From contig OU612067.1 in NCBI GenBank assembly GCA_914767715.1, forward strand, positions 8,246,001-8,310,000: a stretch of DNA of 64,000 nt, in the 5' to 3' direction. Shown here in pieces: positions 31,673 through 43,469 of this stretch (positions within the stretch are counted from its first letter, which is position 1; every line of letters starts with the position of its first letter). This DNA comes from Membranipora membranacea (lineage: Eukaryota > Bryozoa > Gymnolaemata > Cheilostomatida > Membraniporidae). A model generated the notes under the pieces. That model worked only from the letters and a program-made list of their open reading frames with translations. It had not been told where the DNA came from and made no database searches. Made by a program: the position numbers and the translations under genes.

Positions 31673-33570
31673 ATGATACCTAATGATACCAATAAGTAAT
31701 ATGATAATTCGGTAGCTAGGGATGGATTGCCTAAGCAAGGTGGGAGTTATGATTTCTATCTACCCGTTCAAGATTCTCATTTCAATTTAGGAATGGCAAT
31801 TTACGTTGTTGTATTCCCCTTGATGTTAAGAGGATAACTTCAAAACACACAAGTGACTGTTTCAGCCTTCTGTCTGTTCATGCTGCATTTAATAAGCCCC
31901 TAGATATATCATTCTTGTTCTCAATAAATTTTTCACTGACATGAGCATTTATGGTCATTAACCTGTATTGAAAGATTTTTCTCTCGCTTTTCTTTTAAAT
32001 GTTAAAAAAACTCTCAATGACTAATTATTAGGTAGACATAAGATATAGTATCTTCGGTGACATAAGTAATATTCTATATAGGTTTCTTTAGGTCGTTCTA
32101 TTTTGTTGAAAAATTCCTAAAACATTGATGTACCGGCAGCTTTCATTCATTTTTTTAGGATTTGTTAAACTCATTAAAATAGAAGAATCAATTACAATCT
32201 GACATCAATTTCGTTTAGTATCAGTAAAAATCTAATGGCTATACTGCAGAGTTTGAACACATTGTGGTCTGTTACGACTGAGCCATTTATAAGGGATTTT
32301 TATCTTTGCTTGTTGAATACCTTTTTTTCTTTATTTGGAACCAGGCATACAATAAGAAATGCCATGACAAGGATCCTTTTAAAATGCATAGTACAATCTG
32401 TTTAGAGCTAGGCCATGACCCTAGACAAGACAACCACTATCATTATAGAAGCGTGATCAGCAGAGACAGTTGGGAATAAGCAAGTCCGGGTAGAAGCTAG
32501 TAGGGTTTCTAACTAATCAAAGTTGTCCCAAACAGTCAGGTTCTCAATAGCTAAGGTTTCCTACCCGGGTACAGAGGGTAAGTATTAGAATGATACAGTC
32601 AAGTCATGGTCAGTCGAGACAGAAATAACGGCAGCTACATACGTCAAAGGCACAGATTAGCACCGCAACCTACAGAGATTGGGCATGTCCACTTTAGAAT
32701 GACTGGCATTTGAAAACAGCCTTAACATTAAAGTTGAAATAACAGTCTGAGTTTTGGGTATAAAAAGGGAGAACAGCACAAGAAGAAGTCAGTCAATATC
32801 TGATCTACCTCTCTCATCCCATTGGATTCTACCCCATTTTAACCAGTTAAAATCCTATGTAATGTATTTTAAAATTGATAGGTGTGATACCCAGTTGCAC
32901 TCTGATGCTATGGTGGTTTAACTTAGCTCAATGCTAAGGTTTAGGCCTGACAGAAACAAGGCAGGGTTGTAAAGATAATTACCAGATATATATATATATA
33001 TGTATATATATATATGTATATTTATGTATATATAGCAGTCGAGTAGGTATGTCCGTAAGCCCGGGTAAGTGTTGATGTTTGCTCAGGTCAGTTGCATATC
33101 CTGTCCCAGTCCCCTTGCCAGTCATGTCTTATTATACTAGCCAGCCGGGGTACTTACTCGAAAGCTAAGAATAGGTTTCAGTAATTATGCAGAGCGACTC
33201 AGTCATTGTCAATGAAGAAAGCCATGGTTTGTCGTAGATTGTACACATTTTTACAAGGCCATTTTAGTATTTTGAAAAGAGGTATTTCCAGCTGCATGTA
33301 TGATGAGTAGTAATCTGACATGAGAACTGAGGTACGTACTTATTTATTATCACAATGTCCCAACAGCGACTCATTATGCAGGCCCGCTGTTCTAGAGGAG
33401 GCAGGAAGGCACTGCCTCCCCTAGAAAGATAAATACACTATAATTGAATAATCCATGTCAGAATCAGCTCCTCTGGAATTTCGATTTGCTAATTAATGCT
33501 TGGGGAGGAGCATACAGCACCCCTCCTGCACTTTTGCCTCCCCTAGCATTTTTCCTAAAATATGGCCCTG
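31673..33570. other. Intergenic with partial R1 and microsatellite
   Basis: About 31695-31850 carries a reversed, diverged R1 segment. A TA-rich microsatellite is at 32986-33034. The rest shows no coding features. Confidence 0.5.
32986..33034. repeat. (TA)n microsatellite with TG interruptions
   Basis: Alternating TATATA with TGTATA and TTTATG interruptions over about 49 bp. Confidence 0.9.
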
Positions 33571-34290
33571 CTATGAGCTTGGGACGGTAACTGTAAATTG
33601 CTGAACAGGCTGAACGGACTGAACAGCTGAACAGAATTTCTCAGACTAAAATTATTATTTGTTATCATTTCTCTGGCTGACTATCACTTCTCAAACACAT
33701 TCCTCCTAACCAAATGATTTGATGAGTCACTAAGTTCATGTTGGCACCTAATATAACCAATGTAGGGCAAGCAAATGAAGCAATCAATGTGCCAATTATG
33801 ACCAAATCTGATGGTGTTCTGGAAATTGGATACCAGAAACATTATCCAGCTCATCCTTCCATCTAGCCAGTCTTAACAAGCTTTGTTTATAGGGGGGCTA
33901 CTTTCCATCCATTCACTGGTCGTGTAATGCCGAAAAATTTGCTGTGAATAAACCAAGGTGAATGCAAGCTTTAAATAAATAATTTAATGAGAAGAATATA
34001 AAGAATTGTCCATGCTTATGCAAAATTAGCCAATCATGTAAAAAATCAAACCAACAGTAGTGTCAGTACCAAAAATGGGCACTTGAGACATGTAGTTATA
34101 TTCAGCCAGCCGCAGAAGTCAGAGGGTACAGATAGAGATGGAAACAAATGCACCCAGTAACCGCCATGGTATTTTGTAGTCACAAGCATACACAACGAGC
34201 AGAGAGACGCAGAAGTAATCCATCAAAGATGTAGCGAAGATAACCGCAGCAGGCTAATCCGGTCAGAAAATAGGAATTCCAGTGACGCAG

Positions 34291-34737
34291 TAATTTGGTT
34301 TTCCAACACGTCATAGTACCAAGTACCAAGTAATCTCCAGGGTGACACAGAAGTAATTAACCAGGAAGTAACAACAACAAAGTCAGCCCAAAAATAGAAC
34401 AACAAATTCCAGAGGGTAGACTGAGGAACAGCAGCAATATACCACGCGATGTGACCACAGAACGGATTCATATGACAAAGCCACAAGAGACACTAATCCT
34501 AGTACCAAGAACCAATTAATCTTCAGGAATTTGGTTTTCCAAAACGTCATAGCACCAAGTACCAAGTAACCTTCAGGATGACACAGAAGTAATTAATCAT
34601 GGAGTAACAACAACAAAGTCAGCCCAAAAATAGAACAATAAATTCCAGAAGGTAGACTGAGGAACAACAGCCATATACCACGTGACGTGACCACAGAACG
34701 GTTTCATATAACAAAGACACTAATCCATTAATCCGCC
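34291..34737. repeat. Tandem duplication, about 238 bp unit x2
   Basis: AATTTGGTTTTCCAA, GTACCAAGTACCAAGTAA, CAACAACAAAGTCAGCCC and GACTGAGGAACA recur in order at a spacing of about 238 bp. Confidence 0.85.
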
Positions 34738-34786
34738 GACAGCTTATCAAACGACAACAAGCAGAGTCAGCACAAAAATCGGCACC

Positions 34787-34795
34787 TATATAAAG
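34787..34795 (+). promoter_or_regulatory. TATA box of the LTR-like element
   Basis: TATATAAAG preceded by GGCACC, at the left of the LTR-like body. Plausible pol II start region of the element. Confidence 0.4.
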
Positions 34796-35231
34796 GCCGA
34801 AATTTTGAACAGTAAATTAGTACAGTTTAATTCTTTGAGCAGCACAGTCAACTTTTTACATAGCTAGTAAAAGAAATTATATTTTGATTTAATAAATGCT
34901 AGCTTTAAATCAGAGATCTTTGTTGGAACGCTAACACTAAAGTGGAGTCTAAGGACCAATATATACTGTGAGTATCATTTGAATTACATTATCATTTTTT
35001 TATAAGTATCAAGACAATAAACAATAACTTTAGTGAATATACTGTTGTAATTGATTTCTATGCATATAGTAATTTGCAAAGTAATTAGGGACAGTTCGCC
35101 AGGTACTCAGACGTTAGGTCATATTCACTAAGAGTTTATAAGGCAATTTTGCAATCAACTAAAGTAAGTCGTTGTTAATTGTTACTATAACAACACTCTG
35201 AAACAGGATTCAAAATTAACTTTAGGAGGTT

Positions 35232-35540
35232 TAATCATTGTGACCCACCTTAAACGCATGTAATTCGCGTAGGTGCTCATATCAAAGTCGGAAATCATTG
35301 TGACCCACCAAAAACGCATGTAATTCGCGTAAGGTGCTCATATCAAGTCGGAAATCATTGTGATCCACCATAAACGCATGTAATTCGCGTAAGGTGCTCA
35401 TATCAAGTCGGAAATCATTGTGACCCACCAAAAACGCATGTAATTTGCGTAAGGTGCTCATATCAAGTCGGAAATCATTGTGATCCACCATAAACGCAGG
35501 TATTTCGCGTAGGTGCTCATATCAAGTCGGAAATCATTTT
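35232..35540. repeat. Minisatellite, 60 bp unit x5
   Basis: Five units with GGAAATCATTGTGACCCACC, AAACGCATGTAATTCGCG and GTGCTCATATCAAGTC. Period 59-60 bp; variants alternate GACCC/GATCC. It makes a repetitive minus-strand frame with 20-residue periodicity that is not considered a gene. Confidence 0.9.
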
Positions 35541-36544
35541 AGAAGTATCATTGGGAACTATTGTCAAAGCAGAACAGTATTAATTAGTATTCATATTTGC
35601 TTAGGGGTTAAATAGATTAAGTTTCGGAATAATAGTTTAGGATTAGATTCTTGTGTTTTAAAAAAGTAGGACGCTACTGATTTAAGATAAGATACCTCTA
35701 ATCTGTGAAACATTAATTCAACATTGAATATAGAAATTGAACATTAATTTTAGAGTGACCACAGACTGATACCTCTTTCCTTCACTAGAAATTGGGTTGG
35801 AGTCTTTAGCTAATTTAACTTGGCTAAGAGGCCTGTGATACTGATACACCGCCTTGATTACCTGATTGGGCTTCCAGGCACTATACAGAGATCAAGTAGG
35901 TGCTCATAATTAAAATCAGTCACCTAAGTTGAATAACAAAAATATCAAACGTACCTGAACACATTCATAAATAGTGATTGTGTCATATTAACATCTAAGG
36001 ATTATATTGACTTTGTGGTGTAAGAGCATTGTCTCGAAACTCATCAAGAGTTTTACTGTTAGAACAAGACAGGGGTCTTAGCAGGTTATCGGCAGGAACC
36101 TTTCTTAAACAACTTGAAGGCAACTTCTAGTGAAGCTAAGAAGAGGTCAGGCTCAATAACAACCCCGTAGTAAATTGCTTTGTGGAGTAGTGGGAACCAG
36201 CTGTTCGTCACTAGAAATTAATAAGTTAAATACCTCGTACTCACCAGAGTGCTAGCATTACCAATTGGAACCACGTTTAGATTTGAGCGAACTTGTCTTT
36301 CTTCAGTGCATGAAAGAGGAGGTGACTCCAAATTAGAACTACAAATAAATTACACAATAAAGTGACATTTTGAAGTGTCCGGAGTGCAAGATTTAAAACC
36401 ATAACTACAAACATAGTTAGAACAAATTTATAAGTAGGACGGTTATAGAACAACTATACATACTAATAGTACACGACATTTACTTTAGTATAGGATAGGA
36501 GACAATTTCCGTTCCTCACAGTAGTCTGAGAAATTCTGTTCAGC

Positions 36545-36693
36545 TGTTCAGTCTGTTCAGTCTGTTCAGTCTGTTCAGTCTGTTCAGTCTGTTCAGTCTG
36601 TTCAGTCTGTTCAGTCTGTTCAGTCTGTTCAGTCTGTTCAGTCTGTTCAGTCTGTTCAGTCTGTTCAGTCTGTTCAGTCTGTTCAGTCTGTTC
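36545..36693. repeat. Minisatellite (GTTCAGTCT)n, about 16 copies
   Basis: A nearly perfect 9 bp array. The inverted flank at 33600-33632 has only about three imperfect units, so the array expanded on one side. Confidence 0.95.
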
Positions 36694-36724
36694 AGCAATT
36701 TACAGTTACCCAGCTTGGGATGGT

Positions 36725-39260
36725 GATATTGATTTATTGATTAAGTCACTAGAAGGGGAATCCCCCTCCCGTCAGTGCATTCTATGTCTGTGCTTTGAAA
36801 CCATGATTGTGGTATTTTATGTTGCTAAGAAACAACCCAAGCTTACTTTTGAATTACATCAAACCTGTTCAGTTTTTTAAAAATGTGTCAACAAGAGATA
36901 TTGATTATTTATTACTGGCTGCAATGCTAAAGATTTTTAGGCTCAAATAAATCTAGATTGAATATATATTAAGGTATGCCAAAGCCATTGTTAACACAAT
37001 ACTTTTGCGGGAGCAGTGGAAACTACATCCATCAGGCTGCTGTCAGCCAGTTTAACAGTTTTGAGGTAAGTCCGAGCGTTCCAAATAATGTTTGTTTCAG
37101 GATCTTTGTTTTATAAAATTTGGATTGTCATTGTCTGTCGGTATTTCGGAAGCGCAGTTAAAACAAGTGAAGTATTCACAGGAATAAAAGTTCATCATTT
37201 TTCACATGCTTGAGATGGTGAAACTTATGGCAAGCTAACATTACTCAGCACTCTTCAAATTGTTGCTGAAAATTATGTTAGCTTAAACTACTGCTGCCAC
37301 TAAGGCAAAATCATCGAATTCTTTATATCTCCAAGATAACTAACTGAGGCTAATCGCAGAATTGCCATCCAATGGGCAAATAAGTTGCACAAACTAATCT
37401 TCAAAATCAGGGTATGAAATTAAACGCACTTACTGATGACATCTTTATTGTCCAATAGTAAGACAGTGCCTATGTCACAATGTATGCTGGATACTTACAT
37501 TCATAACCTGACTTTGACAATCACTGGTAACTAATGCCTCCTTGGTACAAAACAATTACAATGCACTGTCAATCCCATGAAGAGAAAGTCAATGCTCAAA
37601 GTTTTGATGCATTCTTATAATGCTTCCTGCTGATTAAGATTGAAAGTGCTAGCGGGATTGGTCTAATTAATTGGTATTGCTGCAAATATCTTTATTGGCA
37701 CTTGTTGTGTTGCTTTTTGTTGCTAAGAGACAACACATTCCTAGTCTTGTGTAAACAGTGAACAGGGCTCAAATATCTAAACGCACGAAGAAATATTCAG
37801 CAAGCGAAAAATGAGCATAAAACAAAACATTTGATTGACGAGTATTCATTACACAGTTATTACATCAATAGTATCAACAAACCTATTGTGTTGATATTTA
37901 AAATTTGTGCTGACAAGAATAAAAAATTTTTAAACAATATACCTAAAATTTTGATTAATAAATCTTCTATGTTATGATAGGCAAAAGCCTGGCATGCACT
38001 TTGGAAAGACAATTTATTATTAATAATCACTTTCCTTTCAACAACGCATGCTGGCTTATTGACCCGCTGTGCGGGGCCAGCGGACAGGCAGGGGATGGGC
38101 TGAGACTAGCTTATGCCTAATGTCTTACTAAAAGGCTTTTATCATACTGGCTTGATTTGACCTATAATGCCTCTTTTTTCAATATTATAGGAGCTGCAGA
38201 AACTGAATCAAACAAACGGACTGCTGTGAGTCGGTTCAACAGTTGCAAGGTAAGTGATTCTAAACATTCTAACTCTGTGTAAATAATGCTAGATTTAATG
38301 TGATATATTGCTTTGTAAAAGTTTCTAGTACTGTATTGGTGATCATGTCTAGTAGTTATTTTCATAGTTGAAACCTCTCATTTACTTGACGTTGGAGCAA
38401 TAAGTGCCAATTTTAAAATGAGCCCTCTGTGCCTTGTTTTTGAGGTATTCCATAAGTTTATGCCTTCACCACATGGAGGAGGCATCAAACTAACTGGAGG
38501 AGTGACATTTTAGTAAAACTATAATTGGTTTTAGGCCTCCTGTCTTCGAGTCTTAAAATTGATTTTTGCAATAGTAATAGGGCCATTTCTGACCCCAATA
38601 ATTCAGGGACTAAAAGTTTCAATTAATATACCAATTTGGTCTTTTACTGTAACAGATAATAACACAAATTTTCACTGATTTAGGACAAAATGTTCATACC
38701 ACAATTCTGAAATTCAGTAAGCTGTCAATCAAATTTTTTGTCAGCATGATGAACAGCAGAAGATTGTCTAGATATTAATCGAAGCAACTATTGATGGATT
38801 ATGGCTTTACATCTTGAGATATTTGGACTTTTGAGGCTAAACTAGCTACATTTGGTCTGAAGCAGTACTCATCTCACTCTAAAGAACTGAAAATACGTTT
38901 AACAACATGTAATACACACCAGCTTCCATCAAAGTAGGGAGTATGTTCAAGGTTTGATCGTGGCTTTTGATGATAAATTCAATAGTAGAGAAGTTATGAG
39001 AATAAAAATTTCTCTCTAAATGCTCAACAATCATCCAAATAGGTGATCCATTTTTGTACACAATGTGCTTTGCATGTAATACAACATCGATTTTTATCAC
39101 GCTTTTGCATAAAATAATTCACTGCACCATTTTGCCCATTGCTGCCTCAGTATTTTCAATGTATTTCAGTTAATGTACAATTAATCAGTGGTGATCAATG
39201 TTAGTAACATGCGGTTTAAAAAAATTTGCAACAGTTTTCTTTAGTCAGACTACTAGCAAC
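36725..39260. other. Gene-poor region with duplicated exon-like segments
   Basis: Two related exon-like pieces, 37010-37065 and 38191-38249, each ends at a GTAAGT donor. Their flanks also share GTTGCTAAGA(A/G)ACAAC upstream, so about 1 kb seems to have been duplicated in tandem long ago. A foldback half-element (AGGCAAAAGCC, TTATTAATAATC) is at about 37980-38035. No full gene was recognised. Confidence 0.4.
38063..38108 (+). mobile_element. GC-rich micro-element, copy 7
   Basis: CCGCTGTGCGGGGCCAGCGG then GGGATGGGCTGAGACTAG. The most diverged member of the family. Confidence 0.4.
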
Positions 39261-40176
39261 TAGGGGTGGAACGGATCAGGGTTAGGCAACCTCGGATCGG
39301 ATATCGGATCGGTCCATAAATTCAACCTCGGATCGGATCCGGACCCGGATAACGCGTACAAACGCTAAATTTACCAGTCCCAGCAGCTGTACTTTTGCAC
39401 CATAATATACATTTAAGGTCATTGAATACATGGATAAACACCGTAAACAATCTTTTTCCTGAACCATTACCCTAATTTAATTGTGCATATATCTGATTGG
39501 ATATAATACTTTACAAGGAGCAACTTATCACTCAAACAGCCATGGCGCAAGGATCACACACACAGATTATTTGAAAAGATCATTTAATGAGTACAGAGAT
39601 CTCTTGACTACGAGCATTTGTGCATAGACCCTCAATTTGCCAGAATCACTCAAACCCCGATATTGATAATCACTGAGTTTGAATAAACTCCCTGCACCTA
39701 TGTCCCAAACTCTCTACTGTGATTAGGATAGGAATTGTCCTCCTACTTTGAAGAAGAGGATAACCTTGTACATTAAACTAGACAGGTGGTTACAAGGAAT
39801 ATCATTGGACAAGCATTGTGTCTTCACAACAATCTGAGTAAAGATACTTCTCTCCTTTTCAGCAGAAAAAAACACATCCATCAAATTTAACCAGCAACAA
39901 TATAGATTGCTATGAAAATGAGATAGGTATTGAATGCCTACTAATCACCGATGAGTGCTTTCAGCCAAACTCAATTATCTAATCTGAACTACAAATTAAT
40001 GACTATCATACTTCCTTCCTTGTCGTTTTTAGTGAGATAAATGATGCTAAGTAAGTGTTGATTAAAAACGTATCATCTCGGATCAGACATAACACATATC
40101 TGATCCGGTTTGTGGTTGAATCCGAGGTCAAATATCCGAAATTCAACTCCAACCTCAAGAGGTCGTTCCACCCCTA
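39261..40176. mobile_element. Non-autonomous hAT element with 8 bp TSD
   Basis: Exact 8 bp target duplication CTAGCAAC at 39253-39260 and 40177-40184. Ends TAGGGGTGGAACG ... CGTTCCACCCCTA. Subterminal GGATCGGATATCGG-type repeats on the left and CGGATCAGAC/TCTGATCCGG on the right. The 916 bp interior has no transposase. An 8 bp duplication is characteristic of hAT. Confidence 0.9.
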
Positions 40177-40189
40177 CTAGCAACGTGTC

Positions 40190-43100
40190 AGGAAGGAATT
40201 TTTGAGATGGGTCAAGTAGTTCCTGTGAAACTGAAAAGGCGAAATATCAAGATTTCGAGTCCACTATTTAAATCTATGATATATTCTTGAATTCTATGGA
40301 TAAGTGTATATTGATACAATAAATCATTAAGCTTGTCAGATATTTTTGAACCATTAGGTGCCAAACACCCAAGGAGAACAGTAACCCCACTGTTACTGTT
40401 AGGAGTAACCCCTTCCTGTTGAGGAAGCGGGCAACTCCTTAGAAACAGTGTCAAGCTGAATTTATTTGAAATTGTCAATGTATACTTCGAAAACCAGATT
40501 AAGTATTGTTTAATGTTATTTCAAGAGGCTCATGATTGGCATGACTATTTGACATAAGATCTTTTTTTTTAATTATGAACTAAATTGCACAGCCATTTAA
40601 GAACAAAATATATCGACCAAAAAAGTCTGAGACGAGAGTAGGTTCTCTCTGTTTCCAAAGCACTAACCAAAAAATCTCGTCCAAGTGCGCTCCAACAGGA
40701 TAATTAATGTAATGTGATGCTATTGAAATCATTGCCTGGATTTATCCGGTTCACCTGCAAAATCACTTTTTTAATGTGTCTAAAATTCCAACTTCTATTT
40801 AGACATAATAATCTCTTTTGCAAATCACTGGGATTGGCAGTTCAATAAGAGCATAGTAGCTTATCACAAATGAAATCAAATACCCACAACAAATACCAAA
40901 CATTATTCTCATGCAAAAGTTTGATGTTATCTTTATTATTCATCTCAGTTGGGGTGTGGGTGTAATGTGTCAATATTCTATAACGCTTAGAAATCATTGT
41001 TTTCAAACAATTTTATGACATGACATCCGTAGTATAGCATAGAAAAATCAATTTTACAGAAAACTGAAATTTTATTTGGTGAAGATCCAAAGTGACAAAC
41101 ACCCGGATATAAGTGTGCCATCAATATCAGGTCATTTGTTTGGCCGCCCATTAACTACATTGGTCAATCCAATGAACTCCATCTTCCCATTGGTCAATCT
41201 AGCCATCTGATTTATGACCCCATCTAAATCACTAGACAATCGCGTACTAACTCATAGGCCTGTGTAGCAGAGTGAGCTTGCCCGAGCATGTCTCTGGATG
41301 CCATCGGCCTGTGATTAAATCGCTCTGTATAGCCATAGCTTTGCACAATATAAATTTAACCACACCTAGAGATAAAACCATCTAGCTATGTAACTGGCCA
41401 TAGAATAAATAGGATTGGACGAGTGACAAGGCAAATAAACAGTTATGAGCTAACATCTTAAATGATAAGTTATCAGGAGATTATGATGAGCACTAGACAC
41501 TAGATAGCAGTCAGTTTCATTTAGTTGTTGTGTTTGTGAGTGACGGTAGACACAGTTATCTTGCTTTAGGAACAACAGATAAATTACGTTTCGGTAAGTT
41601 TGTTGTTTTATTGCTTGCATTATTGTCAGACCAGATCCGTAGCTGTGTATTATAACCATGGACAGACCTAGATAGAGTCAAGTACCTCATCTAGGAAAAG
41701 ACTGTCATTGAATCTCCCGGAGTAGATAACGAGGAAACTATATAAGTCACTGAGCTACTCTATGTTCTACGATGCCATATGAGATTCTCTTCTTTTTTCT
41801 TAGCTTTTTCTCATGCTTGTTAGATAGTTATTTTACCACGATGATTAACTCCTTGTAAAATGATGCAGAGGTGCTGTTAGTGGGTGGTAAAGTGAAAAAA
41901 GTGAGGAATATAAATGTTTCCTAGCTTTAAACCCATTTTTTTAAATTTTTAATACTATATACCCTTAATGACCGCCCATGGCCGCGATCACCATCCCGAA
42001 AGCGATTATGGGCTGGCTGTGCACTCTTTGTGTTTAAAAAGATACCTATCTCTTTATAGGTGTGCCACTTCTTATGCATGCAAATCGGTTCAATTGAGCT
42101 TCAATTGAGCTTCAATTGACGCTTTACCTAATGACTAAGTAAAAGGCTTGACCAAACACAAAAATCTGAAGCGTTGTCATATAAGTTATGACTGCTTGGT
42201 TATAAATATTATCTGCTTTGGTTTTAGGGTTACAAATGTATTATGGAGAACTATTTCAATGTTATTGAAAAAAATGGTGTTTACTCAGAAGAAAAGGTTT
42301 GCTCATACCCAACAGGCTACCACCTAAGCCAATCCATCGTCACATCTAATCATTACAATGGGTACTAGAAATCAATCAAATGGTCACAAAAAGGTTCCAC
42401 AAAAGAATTTAATTGATACGGTGTCTATTGTTATATAGTTAGACCCTGCTGAGTCTTTGATACAATAACCCACAAAAAAGGAAACAGTAAGGTATCGATA
42501 GACATAAAAACATTTCTAAAGAGAGATCAATGCAATGGCTATAGCATCAAGTAACTATACCTCTATTTCTTTGTTTGTTGTTTACTTGTTAGTTATCTGC
42601 TAACCTGATTAACTGCCCAATGAATTAGAGAGAACTCTAATCCGTAATGACCTTACTAGGCCAAGAGATGTGGTGGCTAGCTTATCTCAGTAACTATTAA
42701 CAGTTACTTCCAATAAGCCTATGTTTAAAATGAAAATAGAATATTATATATACATATATAGACACTTGTGCAATAAAGTGTCATATATTATATATCCCAC
42801 TATTGTACCCATAAAAACCCTGGATAATGAGTCATTCATATATATATATAGTGGCTATCAGTGTGCAGGGCAAATCTTTGCATTGGAGTTGTCCGACCAT
42901 GTCAGGCTATTTTATCTACCATTAATTACTATTGGGTTAAGGATGCCCAACATGATTATTTAAGAGGATTTAAGACATGATTTTTTGTGGGTCATATAAG
43001 ATGACTCCTTATTTTTGAGTGACACTTAGTTGGGGCCAAATACACACAGATGACACTTAAAAGCACAGATGTTTTCCTAGGCTTGACTTCCTTTTACTTG

Positions 43101-43469
43101 ACACAAATCACTCTCTATGCCACCCGGTAGTTAGAGTAGTTAGGCTACTCCGGTTTTCTTGACAATCAACTTCAGGTACCTAGATGAAGGCCTACCCCTT
43201 GGCAAAGCACAAGCCTATGGTAATTGTGAAATTTTTGGTCACCATTTGTGAGAGGTTTGTAATCTTAAGTACAGCTATTGACCTTAAAATTAGTGGTTAT
43301 CCTCAAAACTTAAACTTTGTTTCCTTTCCTGTAAAAATTCAAATTTCTGCCCTAAAAATTATGTTATGACAATTTTGTTATTAAGAATGTGTAGGTCTAT
43401 GCTTTTTGGTGGTAGATACTGAATATCACCTCCTTGAATTCCGTTCTATCACTGCTTTGTTTGTTTTAG
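40190..43469. other. Intergenic upstream of eIF4E
   Basis: Mostly featureless AT-rich DNA. A GC-rich patch at about 41971-42035 contains a 19-codon ATG frame (MAAITIPKAIMGWLCTLCV). An exon-like frame at 42228-42368 follows a GTTTTAG acceptor. AT microsatellites lie at about 42745-42855. The ATG of eIF4E follows an acceptor directly, so a leader exon of that gene probably lies in this stretch. Confidence 0.4.
42228..42368 (+). other. Possible short terminal exon
   Basis: After TTGGTTTTAG a frame of 46 codons runs to TAG: GYKCIMENYFNVIEKNG, then VYSEEKVCSYPTGYH. It is not recognised as any family. It may be a chance frame. Confidence 0.2.

Larger units (their letters stand above)
33574..36722. 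mobile_element. 3.1 kb composite element with inverted flanks and LTR-like body
   Basis: The outer segments are inverted copies: 33574-33648 (CTTGGGACGGTAACTG, TGCTGAACAG, AATTTCTCAGACTA) and 36521-36722. Inside is LTR-like sequence with a TATA box (34787-34795) and an end CCGTTCCTCACA at 36520. From about 34800 to 36520 it is related to 61560-63081, by blocks such as AGGCCTGTGAT, CCAGGCACTA, CAGCTGTTCGTC, ACTCCAAATT and CGTTCCTCACA. No protein-coding part was found. This could be a solo LTR inside a foldback, or a non-autonomous retroelement. Confidence 0.5.

Noticed and set aside
35282-35491. Minus-strand frame with a 20-residue repeat
   Set aside because: It is simply the translation of the 60 bp minisatellite inside an LTR-like element.
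36545-36693. CRISPR-like array
   Set aside because: The 9 bp unit has no spacers; it is a simple minisatellite in a eukaryotic genome.
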